From assembly GCA_934636905.1 (NCBI GenBank), contig CAKUBJ010000003.1, positions 7,667 to 71,666 on the forward strand: a stretch of 64,000 bases of DNA, written 5' to 3'. Below, in pieces: positions 16,919 to 25,947 of the stretch; the first letter of the stretch is position 1, and each line of letters opens with the position of its first letter. The position numbers and the translations under genes are program-made. The notes beneath the pieces are model-generated. The model had not been told where the DNA came from. It saw nothing but the letters and a program-made list of their open reading frames with translations, and made no database searches. This DNA comes from an uncultured Dysosmobacter sp. (lineage in GTDB: Bacteria > Bacillota > Clostridia > Oscillospirales > Oscillospiraceae).

Positions 16919-16947
16919 ACACCACAGCCCATAGGGCTGTGGTGTTT
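16919..16947 (+). terminator. Terminator in the leader of the SLH-lysozyme gene
   Basis: ACACCACAGCCC-ATA-GGGCTGTGGTGT followed by TTTTTC: a perfect 12-bp stem with a T tract. It lies between the promoter at 16873-16901 and the ATG at 16990, so most transcripts from that promoter would end after roughly 40 bases unless read-through is controlled. Confidence 0.85.
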
Positions 16948-16989
16948 TTCTAACAGGACATTCGACGCGGTTCGACAGAAAGGAGCGCT

Positions 16990-18630
16990 ATGAAGCAGAA
17001 CATCGTGAAATGGCTGGCGTCGGCGGCGCTGGCAGCGGCCTGCATCGCCGTACCCGCCGGTGCCTTTACGGACACGGCAGGGCACCGGGCTGAGGCCGCC
17101 ATTGATAAATGGAGCCGGGAATACGGGATTATTCAGGGCTATGAGGACGATACCTTCCGCCCTGATCATTCCATTACCCGGGGCGCCTTTGCCGGGATTC
17201 TTGACCGCTTTCTCCGGTTCCGGGAGGTTTCTCCGGCGAATACCTTTTCCGATACGGCAGGCACCTACTGGGAGGACGCCATTTTGAAGCTGCACGCCTC
17301 CGGCGTCTATCTGGGCAATGAGGGGAAAGCCCTTTCCAGTGCTACCATTACCCGGCAGCAGGCGGTGACCATGATTGGCCGCGCCTTTCAGGTGATGCCG
17401 GAAACCGCTTCCGTCAGCTATGCGGACGGCGGATTCATTGCGGAGTATGCCCTGTCCTACGTTTCGGAATTTGAAGCCCGGGGCTGGCTGACGGACTCCG
17501 ACGACGGCCGCTTCCGCCCCACGGATCCCATTACCCGGGCGGAGATCATCGGCATTCTGAACAACATGATTCACACGCTGGTGAAGGAAAACACCCTCTG
17601 GGTCACGGACATCCCGGGCAGCGTGCTGGTCAGCGCGGGGGACGGCGCCGCCTTTCAGGGCGTTGAAATTCAGGGGGATCTGATTCTGGCGCCCGGCGTC
17701 AGGGGGGATGTGACCCTTATCAACTCCACGGTAGACGGGAACATCCGCAATTACGGCACCGGACAGGTGGTGCTGGAAGCCGGGAAAGAGGAGGAGCCGC
17801 CGCAGCCGGAAGAACCGACAAAACCGGCCATCCAGCCTTCGGAGGTCTACACCCCCGGCGCCGTTCTGAACCGCACCGTTACATACGGCGGGAAGGAGAT
17901 TCCCATTTACCGGGATCGGCCCTTGAGCGTGTTTTCTGATGTTGATTTCATCTGGACGAACGAGGAAGTCGAGAACCGGCGGCGTCTGCAATATCTGGGG
18001 GATGAGTTTCGCACCAGCTACGGCATTGACGTGTCCTCCTATCAGGGGGAGATCGACTGGGACGCCGTGGCGGCAGACGACATTGACTTTGCCATGATCC
18101 GGGTGGGCTACCGGGGCTACGGAAACGGCACGCTGAATACGGATAAAAACTATGCGCAGAACATCCGGGGCGCCATGGACGCAGGGCTTACCACCGGCGT
18201 GTACTTCTTTGCCCAGGCCATCACCGTGGAGGAGGCCATTGAGGAGGCGGACTACGTCATCAGCCTGCTGGAGGGGCTGGACATCGACGGCCCCGTGGCC
18301 TACGACTGGGAGATGCACGACTCCACCTACCGGGTCTACGGCACCTCTCCGGAAATGGCCACCGCCTGCGCCGTGGCCTTCTGTGAGCGGATCAAAGAGG
18401 CGGGGTACACCCCCATGGTGTATGCCGGCGCCTATGTCAGCTATATCAAATACGATCAGGGCGCGCTGTCGAACTATCTGAGCTGGTATCCGGAGTACAA
18501 GAGCGAAAAGTCCGAAAAGCTGTGCCCCTCTCTGGTTTACCACATGGATTACTGGCAGTTCTCCAGCAGCTGCACTGTGGCGGGCATCGGCGGCCGGGTG
18601 GACATGAACCTCCGGTTCGTCCGCCGTTGA
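16990..18630 (+). CDS. SLH-domain cell-surface GH25 lysozyme
   Basis: 546-aa exported muramidase. Signal peptide 1-25 (AGA cleavage region), then three S-layer homology repeats (about 26-195: GYEDDTFRPDHSITRGAFAGIL, TITRQQAVTMIGRAF, RFRPTDPITRAEIIGIL), a short beta segment, a Pro/Glu linker (EEPPQPEEPTKP) and a GH25 catalytic domain (about 340-545) beginning YGIDVSSYQGEIDW with the acidic pair in VAYDWEMHD. SLH domains bind pyruvylated wall polymers, so it should be surface-attached and cut peptidoglycan. RBS AAAGGAG. The leader contains a terminator, see 16919. Confidence 0.93.
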   Translation: MKQNIVKWLASAALAAACIAVPAGAFTDTAGHRAEAAIDKWSREYGIIQGYEDDTFRPDHSITRGAFAGILDRFLRFREVSPANTFSDTAGTYWEDAILKLHASGVYLGNEGKALSSATITRQQAVTMIGRAFQVMPETASVSYADGGFIAEYALSYVSEFEARGWLTDSDDGRFRPTDPITRAEIIGILNNMIHTLVKENTLWVTDIPGSVLVSAGDGAAFQGVEIQGDLILAPGVRGDVTLINSTVDGNIRNYGTGQVVLEAGKEEEPPQPEEPTKPAIQPSEVYTPGAVLNRTVTYGGKEIPIYRDRPLSVFSDVDFIWTNEEVENRRRLQYLGDEFRTSYGIDVSSYQGEIDWDAVAADDIDFAMIRVGYRGYGNGTLNTDKNYAQNIRGAMDAGLTTGVYFFAQAITVEEAIEEADYVISLLEGLDIDGPVAYDWEMHDSTYRVYGTSPEMATACAVAFCERIKEAGYTPMVYAGAYVSYIKYDQGALSNYLSWYPEYKSEKSEKLCPSLVYHMDYWQFSSSCTVAGIGGRVDMNLRFVRR

Positions 18631-18696
18631 AGCAGGCGGCTGCCGCCGGAGCGTCTGTTAATATTTTGTATATATACAGAAAAACTGCATATTCAG

Positions 18697-18725
18697 TTGC
18701 ATCCTGCGGCGGAATGTGCTATACT
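18697..18725 (+). promoter_or_regulatory. Promoter of OLE RNA
   Basis: TTGCAT (18697-18702), 17-base spacer, TATACT (18720-18725). Predicted start about 18732, exactly where the closing stem of the OLE RNA begins. Confidence 0.8.
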
Positions 18726-18731
18726 ATGGGT

Positions 18732-19388
18732 CAGCTAAGCGGCGGCGCAGTATTCTAGTCAGATCTGCCGTTTCCGAGGGAGGACCTAAAAAGCCTCCAA
18801 AGGGCACACCTGTGAAACTTCTGGTGTTTGCTTGAGACGCCCAGTCTTGGGTGGATGCTGGGAGGAAGCGTGCTTTTTACGCTTGCGGACTCAGGGCGAT
18901 TTCCAATGGCATGGATACCCCGACCCTGTTTCCGTGGAGACCTGTTCTTGTGCATGGACGTACTCCCATTGCGGTAATTCCGATTCATGTACGAAGCAGA
19001 TTTGAACCTGCAATGCGGTGCATCGCGCCATACGGCGCGTAACGCTGTGTGCAGTCGTAGCCTGCCTTGCGTGAGGCGGGTGGATGGGGGATCAACGCGG
19101 CAGTACTCTGGCCGGAGTGCGGATCGCGATCGCCCCCTGAAACCCGGTTTGCAAAAGAGGCTAAAGAAACGGACAGACTGCGGTGGAAAACACCTAGGCT
19201 GTTCTCGCGAGGCGAAGCAGGGATTGCAGTGCGGACTCAGTGGCAATCGGGTAGTGCGTCCGGCGACGGCGCACCTCGGAACTGAAAGGGGAACCGCCTC
19301 CATCGGCAACGAGAGGTGTTCCGTGGGGAAAACAGACCCGTACCTAAGCCGCAAGATTTACCTGGTTCGCTGCCGCTGACTTAGCAAA
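18732..19388 (+). ncRNA. ole: OLE RNA (ornate, large, extremophilic RNA)
   Basis: A 650-base non-coding, richly paired region between a lysozyme gene and a membrane-protein gene of OapA type, followed by dxs, tlyA, nadK, argR and recN: the published genomic setting of OLE RNA. The ends close on each other: GCTAAGCGGCGGC (from 18733) pairs with GCCGCTGACTTAGC (to 19386), with one bulge. Many internal stems are visible (for example GCGTGCTTTTTACGC near 18869). Length fits the class (about 600 nt or more). OLE binds OapA at the membrane and is linked to stress and magnesium responses in Bacillus halodurans. I identify it by context and architecture, not by an alignment. Confidence 0.9.
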
Positions 19389-19413
19389 GTTAAAAAATTC
19401 CGGAGGCGTTTTT

Positions 19414-19980
19414 TTGAAAGAACCTTCCAATTCATCCAATACAAAGACAAAGAAAGCGGGAAACTCCCGGACACGCTGGGCGCTGAGCGCCTTTCTGATG
19501 GCGGTGGGGATGTCGGCGCTGCTGAGTTTTGCCTCCGAGGCCGTTCTGGACGAGGCCGGGCTGCTGCTGGCGCTGCTGATTCTGGCCTGTTTTATCGGAT
19601 TGGGCATTCTGTTTGACATTATCGGCGTGGCCGTGACGGCTGCGGACCCAAAGCCCTTCCACTCCATGGCCTCCCACCGGGAAAAGGGGGCAAAGGAGGC
19701 GCTGACCCTCCTGCGGAACGCAGACCGTGTGTCCAGCGTCTGCAACGACGTGGTGGGCGACATCTGCGGCATCGTTTCCGGCGCCACCGGCGCGGTGATT
19801 GTCACCCGTCTGCAAAACGGGCTGAGCCTTGAGAGCGTGTGGATTTCCGTAGGCGTCACCGCGCTGATTTCCGGCCTGACCATCGGCGGGAAAGCCATGG
19901 GCAAGCCCTTCGCCATGAAGCAGAGCAAGCGGGTGGTGTATCTGGCGGGGCGGTTCCTGCATTTCTTTCATCGCGGCTGA
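19414..19980 (+). CDS. oapA: OLE-associated membrane protein OapA
   Basis: 188-aa integral membrane protein encoded immediately after the OLE RNA. Basic N-terminus (KTKKAGNSRTR), then hydrophobic segments at about 24-44, 47-76, 115-131 and 140-160. Between them is a conserved-looking ADRVSSVCNDVVGDICGIVSG with the DxxxD pair D112/D116; this resembles DUF21-type segments. Start TTG 19414 follows GGAGG by seven bases. OapA proteins bind OLE RNA and hold it at the membrane. It ends 17 bases before dxs and is likely co-transcribed with OLE. Confidence 0.88.
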   Translation: MKEPSNSSNTKTKKAGNSRTRWALSAFLMAVGMSALLSFASEAVLDEAGLLLALLILACFIGLGILFDIIGVAVTAADPKPFHSMASHREKGAKEALTLLRNADRVSSVCNDVVGDICGIVSGATGAVIVTRLQNGLSLESVWISVGVTALISGLTIGGKAMGKPFAMKQSKRVVYLAGRFLHFFHRG

Positions 19981-19997
19981 GCCCGCCGGAGGTCATT

Positions 19998-21860
19998 GTG
20001 ATACTGGATTCCATTCATTCCCCTGAGGACGTCAGGGCACTCGATAAACAACAGCTGCCGCAGCTCTGCCGTGAGTTGCGGCAGTTTCTGCTGGAAAACG
20101 TTTCTAAAACCGGCGGGCATCTGGCGTCCAATCTGGGCGTCGTGGAGCTGACGGTGGCCATCCACCGCTGCTTCGACACCGGCCGGGACCGCCTTGTGTT
20201 TGACGTGGGGCATCAGGCCTATGTCCATAAGGCGCTGACGGGGCGGCAGGGGCTGTTTTCCACCCTGCGGCAGCTGGACGGCCTGTCCGGCTTCCCGAAA
20301 CCCCATGAGAGCATCCACGATTCCTTTATTGCCGGCCATGCCTCCAACTCCGTTTCCGTGGCACTTGGCATGGCAAGGGCAAGGACTTTACAGCATCAGG
20401 ATTATCAAGTACTTGCCCTGATTGGAGACGGTGCCCTCACTGGCGGTCTTGCCTATGAGGGACTGAATAACGCCGGTGCCTCCGGGGAGCATCTGATTGT
20501 CATCCTGAATGACAACGGGATGTCCATCGACCCCAACGTGGGGGCCATCCCGAACCATCTGGCAAGGCTGCGCAGCAAGCCGGCCTACTACCATTTCAAA
20601 AAATGGTACCGGAGCCTGTTCGGGGAGAACCCCTCGGCGTCCCCTGTGTACCGCTTCAACCACCGCTTGAAAACCAGCCTGAAAAAGACACTCTGGCCGG
20701 GAAGCACCCTCTTTGAGGATATGGGCTTCACCTACCTCGGCCCCATTGACGGCCACGACCTGCCCCGCCTGTGCGACGTGCTGTCCTGGGCGAAGGAACT
20801 GGGCGGCCCCGTGCTGGTGCATGTGCATACCAGAAAGGGATGCGGCTACTCCTTCGCGGAGCGGGAACCCGGAAAATTTCACGGGGTTTCCCCCTTTGAC
20901 CCGGAAACCGGCCTGCCTCTGAAATCCGGCGGCGAGACGTTTTCGTCGGTCTTCGGGAAAACCCTGACGGCCTGCGCCGCAGAGGATTCCCGGGTCTGTG
21001 CCATCACCGCCGCCATGGAGGAGGGCACCGGCCTGACCCCCTTTGCCAAATCGTATCCGGAGCGCTTCTTCGACGTGGGCATTGCGGAGGGACACGGCGT
21101 TTCCATGGCCGCCGGCATGGCCAGTCAGGGGATGCTGCCGGTTTTCGCGGTATACTCTACCTTTTTGCAGCGTGGGTATGATATGCTGGTGCACGACGCG
21201 GCACTGGAAAAACTCCATGTGATTCTCGGCGTAGACCGGGCCGGACTGGTGGGGGCCGACGGGGAAACCCATCACGGCTGTCTGGATATTTCCTATCTGA
21301 CGGGGATTCCCGGCTTTACAGTACTGTGTCCCGCCAGCTTTGCGGAACTTCGCAGAATGCTGCGGGAGGCACTTTTTGAAATCACCGGCCCGGTGGCGGT
21401 TCGCTATCCCCGGGGCGGGGAAGGGCGCTACCGCGATGACGCCGGCCGGGAGGCCGCCGTCCGGCTGAAGGACGGCGCGCAGGCGCTGCTGATTGCCTAC
21501 GGCACCCTGATTGAGCCGGCGCTGGACGCGGCGGCGCTGCTGGATGCGGAGGGCATCTCCGCCGGCGTCCTGAAGCTGAACCGGATTGCCCCACTGGATA
21601 TGGAGGCCATTTCCCGGGAAGCGGAGGGCACGGAGGTTGTGCTGATTCTTGAGGACTGCTTTGAAAACGGCAGCGTGGGGCAGCAGATTGCCGCCGGGCT
21701 GGCGGAAGGGGAGGGGCAGTGCCCGCCCCATGTGATTCTGAAAAATCTGAAAGACCGCTTTGCTCCGGAGGGCACGGTGGAGCAGCTGCGGCACCGGTTC
21801 GGACTGGATGCCGCCGGCGCGGCAGAGGCGGTCAGGGAGGTGATGAGCCATGAGCAATAA
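19998..21860 (+). CDS. dxs: 1-deoxy-D-xylulose-5-phosphate synthase
   Basis: Thiamine-diphosphate enzyme that joins pyruvate and glyceraldehyde-3-phosphate, first step of the MEP isoprenoid route. 620 aa, standard. Start GTG 19998 (VILDSIHSPEDVRALDKQQL), five bases after GGAGG; the longer frame into oapA is rejected. Signatures: DVGHQAYVHK, GDGALTGGLAYE with the ThDP-binding GDG, NDNGMSI, DVGIAEGHG with catalytic Glu, GADGETHHG. Overlaps tlyA by 11 bases. ispA and xseAB, which often precede OLE-dxs, are not in this window. Confidence 0.97.
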   Translation: MILDSIHSPEDVRALDKQQLPQLCRELRQFLLENVSKTGGHLASNLGVVELTVAIHRCFDTGRDRLVFDVGHQAYVHKALTGRQGLFSTLRQLDGLSGFPKPHESIHDSFIAGHASNSVSVALGMARARTLQHQDYQVLALIGDGALTGGLAYEGLNNAGASGEHLIVILNDNGMSIDPNVGAIPNHLARLRSKPAYYHFKKWYRSLFGENPSASPVYRFNHRLKTSLKKTLWPGSTLFEDMGFTYLGPIDGHDLPRLCDVLSWAKELGGPVLVHVHTRKGCGYSFAEREPGKFHGVSPFDPETGLPLKSGGETFSSVFGKTLTACAAEDSRVCAITAAMEEGTGLTPFAKSYPERFFDVGIAEGHGVSMAAGMASQGMLPVFAVYSTFLQRGYDMLVHDAALEKLHVILGVDRAGLVGADGETHHGCLDISYLTGIPGFTVLCPASFAELRRMLREALFEITGPVAVRYPRGGEGRYRDDAGREAAVRLKDGAQALLIAYGTLIEPALDAAALLDAEGISAGVLKLNRIAPLDMEAISREAEGTEVVLILEDCFENGSVGQQIAAGLAEGEGQCPPHVILKNLKDRFAPEGTVEQLRHRFGLDAAGAAEAVREVMSHEQ

Positions 21861-22674
21861 GACGAGGCTGGACGTGCTGCTGACGGAGCAGGGGCTTCAG
21901 GAAAGCCGCCAGAAGGCGCAGGCCGCCATTATGAGCGGCCTGGTGTTCGTCAACGGCCAGCGGGTGGATAAGCCTGGCACGGCGGTGCCCAACGACGCCG
22001 CCATCGAAATCCGGGGGAACACCCTGAAATATGTGAGCCGGGGCGGGCTGAAGCTGGAAAAGGCCATGGCGGAGTTTCCCATCCGGCTGGAGGGCTGCGT
22101 CTGCGGCGACATCGGCGCCTCCACCGGGGGCTTTACGGACTGTATGCTGCAAAACGGCGCGGCAAAGGTCTATGCCGTGGACGTGGGCTACGGCCAGCTG
22201 GCGTGGAAGCTGCGGCAGGACCCCCGGGTGGTGTGCATGGAGCGCACCAATGCCCGCTACCTTACCCATGACCTGATTCCCGATGAACTGGATTTTGCCT
22301 CCGTGGACGTCAGCTTTATTTCCCTGAAGCTGATTCTGCCGGCCGCCGCCGCCATACTGAAAGCCGGCGGCCATGCGGTGACGCTGGTGAAGCCGCAGTT
22401 TGAGGCCGGGAGAGAGAAAGTGGGGAAGAAAGGCGTTGTCCGGGATCCCGCCGTGCATAAGGAGGTGCTGGAGCACTATCTGGAGCACGCAGCATCCTCC
22501 GGCTTCGGGGTGCTGGGCCTGACCTATTCCCCCATCCGGGGGCCGGAGGGCAACATTGAATATTTGGGCTTCCTGCAGAAGGGCGCGGCGCAGACGGAGA
22601 ACTTCGACCTGGACGCGCTGGTGGCGGAATCCCATGAGACATTGAAAGAGCACGGAGAGGAAACGGTATCATGA
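21850..22674 (+). CDS. tlyA: TlyA family rRNA 2'-O-methyltransferase
   Basis: 274 aa. S4 RNA-binding domain at about 5-65 (RLDVLLTEQGLQESRQKAQAAIMSGLV) followed by a FtsJ-like methyltransferase domain (GDIGASTGGFTDCMLQNGA as SAM-binding motif I, DFASVDVSFISLKLILP, VTLVKPQFEAGR). TlyA methylates 2'-OH of cytidines in 16S and 23S rRNA. Located in the dxs-recN cluster as in other Clostridia, and overlaps nadK by four bases (ATGA). Confidence 0.95.
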   Translation: MSNKTRLDVLLTEQGLQESRQKAQAAIMSGLVFVNGQRVDKPGTAVPNDAAIEIRGNTLKYVSRGGLKLEKAMAEFPIRLEGCVCGDIGASTGGFTDCMLQNGAAKVYAVDVGYGQLAWKLRQDPRVVCMERTNARYLTHDLIPDELDFASVDVSFISLKLILPAAAAILKAGGHAVTLVKPQFEAGREKVGKKGVVRDPAVHKEVLEHYLEHAASSGFGVLGLTYSPIRGPEGNIEYLGFLQKGAAQTENFDLDALVAESHETLKEHGEETVS

Positions 22675-23555
22675 ACGAGAAAACAGTGATCCTCTGCCCG
22701 AACCCGGATCGGGATCACGGCATGAAAGCCACCAGATCCGCCATCCGCATGCTGGAGGGAATGGGCTTCCGGACGGTGGTATGTTCCCCCTTCCGGGATC
22801 CGAAGACCGGCAGCTTTGACAACCTGCCGGTCAGGCCGCTGCTGCCGGAACTGAAGGAGGCAGGGCTGATTATTACCTTCGGCGGCGACGGCACCATCCT
22901 GCATCTGGCAAAGCTGGCGGCACTGCACCGGATTCCCATGCTGGGAATCAACATGGGGGGGCTGGGCTTCCTGGCAGAACTGGAAGTCGGTTCGCTGGAT
23001 ATGCTGCAGGGGCTTGAAAGCTGGAATTTCCCCATTGAGGAGCGGATGATGCTGGACATCTCCGTCTTCCGGGAGGGAAAGCAGATTTACAGCAACATGG
23101 GGCTTAATGACGCAGTCATCCGGGAAGGCCCCATTTCCCATGTCATCCATCTGAAAATTTCCTCGGACGGGAAGCATCTGGCGGACATCGCAGGGGACGG
23201 CGCAATCATCGCCACCCCCACCGGCTCCACGGCGTATTCCCTGTCCGCCGGCGGGCCGGTGGTGGAGCCGTGTGCCCAGACCATGCTTCTGACGCCTATC
23301 TGTACCCACAATATGCGGTTTTCCTCCTATGTGCTGTCACCGGAGCACACGCTGACGGTGGAACTGGAGCGCAACGGCCGCAAGCCGGTCTACCTCTTTG
23401 TGGATGAGAGCCGGGCATTTCCCCTTCGGGCCAATGACGTGGTTCAGATTCGGCGCAGCCGCCATGTGACGCGGCTGGTGCACCTGTCCGAAAAGAGTTT
23501 CTGCGAAATATTTGCACAAAAAATGCTGCCGGGAGGATTGCTGAATGAAAAATAA
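22671..23555 (+). CDS. nadK: NAD kinase
   Basis: Phosphorylates NAD to NADP. 294 aa. The GGDGT nucleotide motif is at residues 71-75, the second conserved segment is GLNDAVIREG, and TPTGSTAYSLSAGGPVV forms the glycine-rich loop. ATG 22671 overlaps the tlyA stop. Overlaps argR start by 11 bases, so the series tlyA-nadK-argR is tightly coupled. Confidence 0.97.
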   Translation: MNEKTVILCPNPDRDHGMKATRSAIRMLEGMGFRTVVCSPFRDPKTGSFDNLPVRPLLPELKEAGLIITFGGDGTILHLAKLAALHRIPMLGINMGGLGFLAELEVGSLDMLQGLESWNFPIEERMMLDISVFREGKQIYSNMGLNDAVIREGPISHVIHLKISSDGKHLADIAGDGAIIATPTGSTAYSLSAGGPVVEPCAQTMLLTPICTHNMRFSSYVLSPEHTLTVELERNGRKPVYLFVDESRAFPLRANDVVQIRRSRHVTRLVHLSEKSFCEIFAQKMLPGGLLNEK

Positions 23556-23994
23556 CCGCCAGACCATGATTCTTGATATTATTGCCAAAGAGGACGTCGA
23601 AACCCAGGAGCAGCTTCTGGAGCACCTGAGCCGGCGGGGGGTTGCCAGCACTCAGGCCACCATCTCCCGGGACATCAAGCAGCTGCATCTGGTGAAGGAG
23701 CCTACCGGCCGGGGCACCTACAAATACGCGGTGTCCAACGCCCGGGCGCGGCTGAACATCGCGGACAAGCTGCGCACTATCTTCCATGAGAGCATTACCA
23801 GCGTGGCTTCCGCCCAGAATATTGTGGTGTTCAAAACCCTGGCAGGGCTGGCCGGCGGCGCCTGTGAGGCACTGGACCACATGGAGGTCAGCGGAATGCT
23901 GGGGACGCTGGCAGGGGAGAACACCGTTCTGGTGGTGATGAAGGATACCGCCAGCGCGGAAACTTTCTGTCAGGAAATTCAGGAAATGCTGTAA
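23545..23994 (+). CDS. argR: Arginine repressor ArgR/AhrC
   Basis: 149 aa, standard. N-terminal winged helix (about 1-70) with the recognition region STQATISRDIKQLHLVK; C-terminal hexamerisation and arginine-binding domain (about 80-149) with GTLAGENTVLVVMKD. It controls arginine synthesis and breakdown genes, none of which lie nearby; its place here is part of the conserved dxs-recN block. RBS GGGAGGA lies inside nadK. Confidence 0.96.
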   Translation: MKNNRQTMILDIIAKEDVETQEQLLEHLSRRGVASTQATISRDIKQLHLVKEPTGRGTYKYAVSNARARLNIADKLRTIFHESITSVASAQNIVVFKTLAGLAGGACEALDHMEVSGMLGTLAGENTVLVVMKDTASAETFCQEIQEML

Positions 23995-24036
23995 ACTTCC
24001 GGGAACGGAAGACCCTTGGAAAGGGAGGGGCAGGCC

Positions 24037-25734
24037 ATGCTGGAACTGCTTCATATTGAGAACATCGCCGTGATAGAAACGGCGGACATTGATTTCCGGC
24101 CGGGCTTCAATGCCCTTACCGGCGAAACCGGCGCCGGCAAGTCCATCGTCATTGACGCCATCGGGATGGTGCTGGGAGGCAGAGCCTCCCGGGAACTCAT
24201 CCGCACCGGCGCCCCCAAGGCCTTTGTCAGTGCCATTTTTTCTCAGGTTCCGGCAGAATTGCCGGGACTGGCGGAAAACGGGCTGGCACCGGACGAGGAC
24301 GGCCGGCTGCTGCTGCAGCGGGAGATAACGGCGGACGGCAGGAACACCTGCCGGGTCAACGGCCGGCCGCTGACGGTGACGCAGCTGCGGCAGATTGGCG
24401 GGGAACTTCTGAATATCCACGGCCAGCACGACGGCCAGCAGCTGCTGGACGAAGAGCAGCACGGCGCCTATCTGGACCGCTTCGGCCACACGGAAGCGCC
24501 GCTGGCGGTTTATCGGCAGGCCTATGATGCCATGGCCGCCCTGCGGGAACAGATTCGGGCCTTGCAGATGGATGAGGCGGAAAAGGCCCGGCGGATGGAT
24601 TCCCTCCGGTTCCAGATTGACGAACTGGAACGGGCGGAGCTGATTCCCGGGGAGGAAGAGGAACTGAATGCCCGCCGGGAACTGCTGCGCAGCGGCGAGA
24701 AGTATATGGCGGCGCTGGCCGGCGCGGACTACTGCCTCAGCGGCGATGACAGCAGCGCCGGCGCCGTGGCCGGAATCCGGGACGCGGAGGAGGCGCTGCG
24801 GGGGATCCGAACCCTGACCCCCGACCTGAACGAACTGTACAAACGGTTGGAAGCACTGCGCTGTGAAGCCTTTGACCTTGCCGAGACAATCCGGGACAAG
24901 CGGGAGGAATTTGCGTTTTCCCCTGCGGAACTGGATGCGGCGGAAGCCCGGACGGATCAGCTGTACCGCCTGAAAAAGAAGTACGGCGCCACGGTGGAGG
25001 AGATGCTTGCCTATCTGGATCGCTGCCGGGGGGAACTGGACGCCATGGAAACGGCGGACGACACCCTGATCCTGCTGAACGGCAGGCTGAAAAAGGCGGC
25101 AGCGGCGGTAAGGGACGCCGGGGCGGCGCTGACGGAGAAGCGGAAGGAAGCTGCCGGGATTCTGGAACAGCGGATCCGGCAGGAACTGCGGGACCTGGAC
25201 ATGAACAAGGTGCGCTTTGCCATTGATTTCGCGGAAAAGGAGCCGTCTCCGGACGGCTGCGATGCCATCCGCTTCCTGATGTCCGCCAACACCGGAGAGG
25301 ATCTGCGGCCCATTGCCCGGATTGCCTCCGGCGGCGAACTGGCCCGGATTATGCTGGCACTGAAAAATGTGCTGGCGGAGCAGGAATCCATTGCCACGCT
25401 GGTCTTTGACGAGGTGGATACCGGCGTTTCCGGCCGGGCCGCCCAGAAGGTGGCGGAGAAACTGGCGCAGGTAGCCCGCCGCAAGCAGGTGCTGTGCGTG
25501 ACGCATCTGCCTCAGCTGGCCGCCATGGCGGACACGCATTTCTCGGTGGAAAAAGGGGAGAGCGGCGGAAGAACCTTTACGAAGGTGGTTCTGCTGGATC
25601 GGGAACACCGCAAGGCGGAACTGGCGCGGATTACCGGCGGCAGCCATACCACGGAGGCCATGCTGGAGAGCGCCGGAGAACTGCTGGATCAGGCGGAAAG
25701 CTATCGCCGCCGGCTGAAGGCGGAGACGGACTGA
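24037..25734 (+). CDS. recN: DNA repair protein RecN
   Basis: SMC-like ATPase acting at double-strand breaks, 565 aa. Start chosen is ATG 24037 (MLELLHIENIAVIETADI), seven bases after GGGAGGGG; TTG 24016 would add seven residues over the RBS. Walker A GETGAGKS near 29-36, coiled-coil arms about 150-370, ABC signature ASGGELARI, Walker B LVFDEVDTGVSG and the D/H-loop TPH-like CVTHLPQLAA. Last gene of the OLE-dxs block; a terminator follows. Confidence 0.97.
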   Translation: MLELLHIENIAVIETADIDFRPGFNALTGETGAGKSIVIDAIGMVLGGRASRELIRTGAPKAFVSAIFSQVPAELPGLAENGLAPDEDGRLLLQREITADGRNTCRVNGRPLTVTQLRQIGGELLNIHGQHDGQQLLDEEQHGAYLDRFGHTEAPLAVYRQAYDAMAALREQIRALQMDEAEKARRMDSLRFQIDELERAELIPGEEEELNARRELLRSGEKYMAALAGADYCLSGDDSSAGAVAGIRDAEEALRGIRTLTPDLNELYKRLEALRCEAFDLAETIRDKREEFAFSPAELDAAEARTDQLYRLKKKYGATVEEMLAYLDRCRGELDAMETADDTLILLNGRLKKAAAAVRDAGAALTEKRKEAAGILEQRIRQELRDLDMNKVRFAIDFAEKEPSPDGCDAIRFLMSANTGEDLRPIARIASGGELARIMLALKNVLAEQESIATLVFDEVDTGVSGRAAQKVAEKLAQVARRKQVLCVTHLPQLAAMADTHFSVEKGESGGRTFTKVVLLDREHRKAELARITGGSHTTEAMLESAGELLDQAESYRRRLKAETD

Positions 25735-25764
25735 ATCCATTCAAATACCCGCAAATGCAAGGCA

Positions 25765-25796
25765 CGGCGCCGGATCTATGATCCGGCGCCGTTTTT
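25765..25796 (+). terminator. Terminator of the dxs-recN block
   Basis: CGGCGCCGGAT-CTATG-ATCCGGCGCCG followed by TTTTTCT. Confidence 0.9.
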
Positions 25797-25947
25797 CTGT
25801 CGGGCGCTTGCCTCCCATTGTGACTTTTCACGGAAAGCCGGGCATTGAAACGGCTTCCGCCGTTATTTTCCAGCGGAAGGAACCGCATATTTTCCCGGGT
25901 GCCGACAAAACTACGCCTGTATCAATATGACAGGAGGTTTTCGGCAT

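Noticed and set aside
18755-19379. Open frames on both strands inside the OLE region (up to 199 codons)
   Set aside because: No RBS, odd composition, and the region is explained by a structured RNA with closing stem and promoter.
18732-19388. RNase P RNA or tmRNA at this position
   Set aside because: Conserved RNase P (GAGGAAAGTCC) and tmRNA (tRNA-like end) motifs are absent; neighbourhood and length fit OLE.
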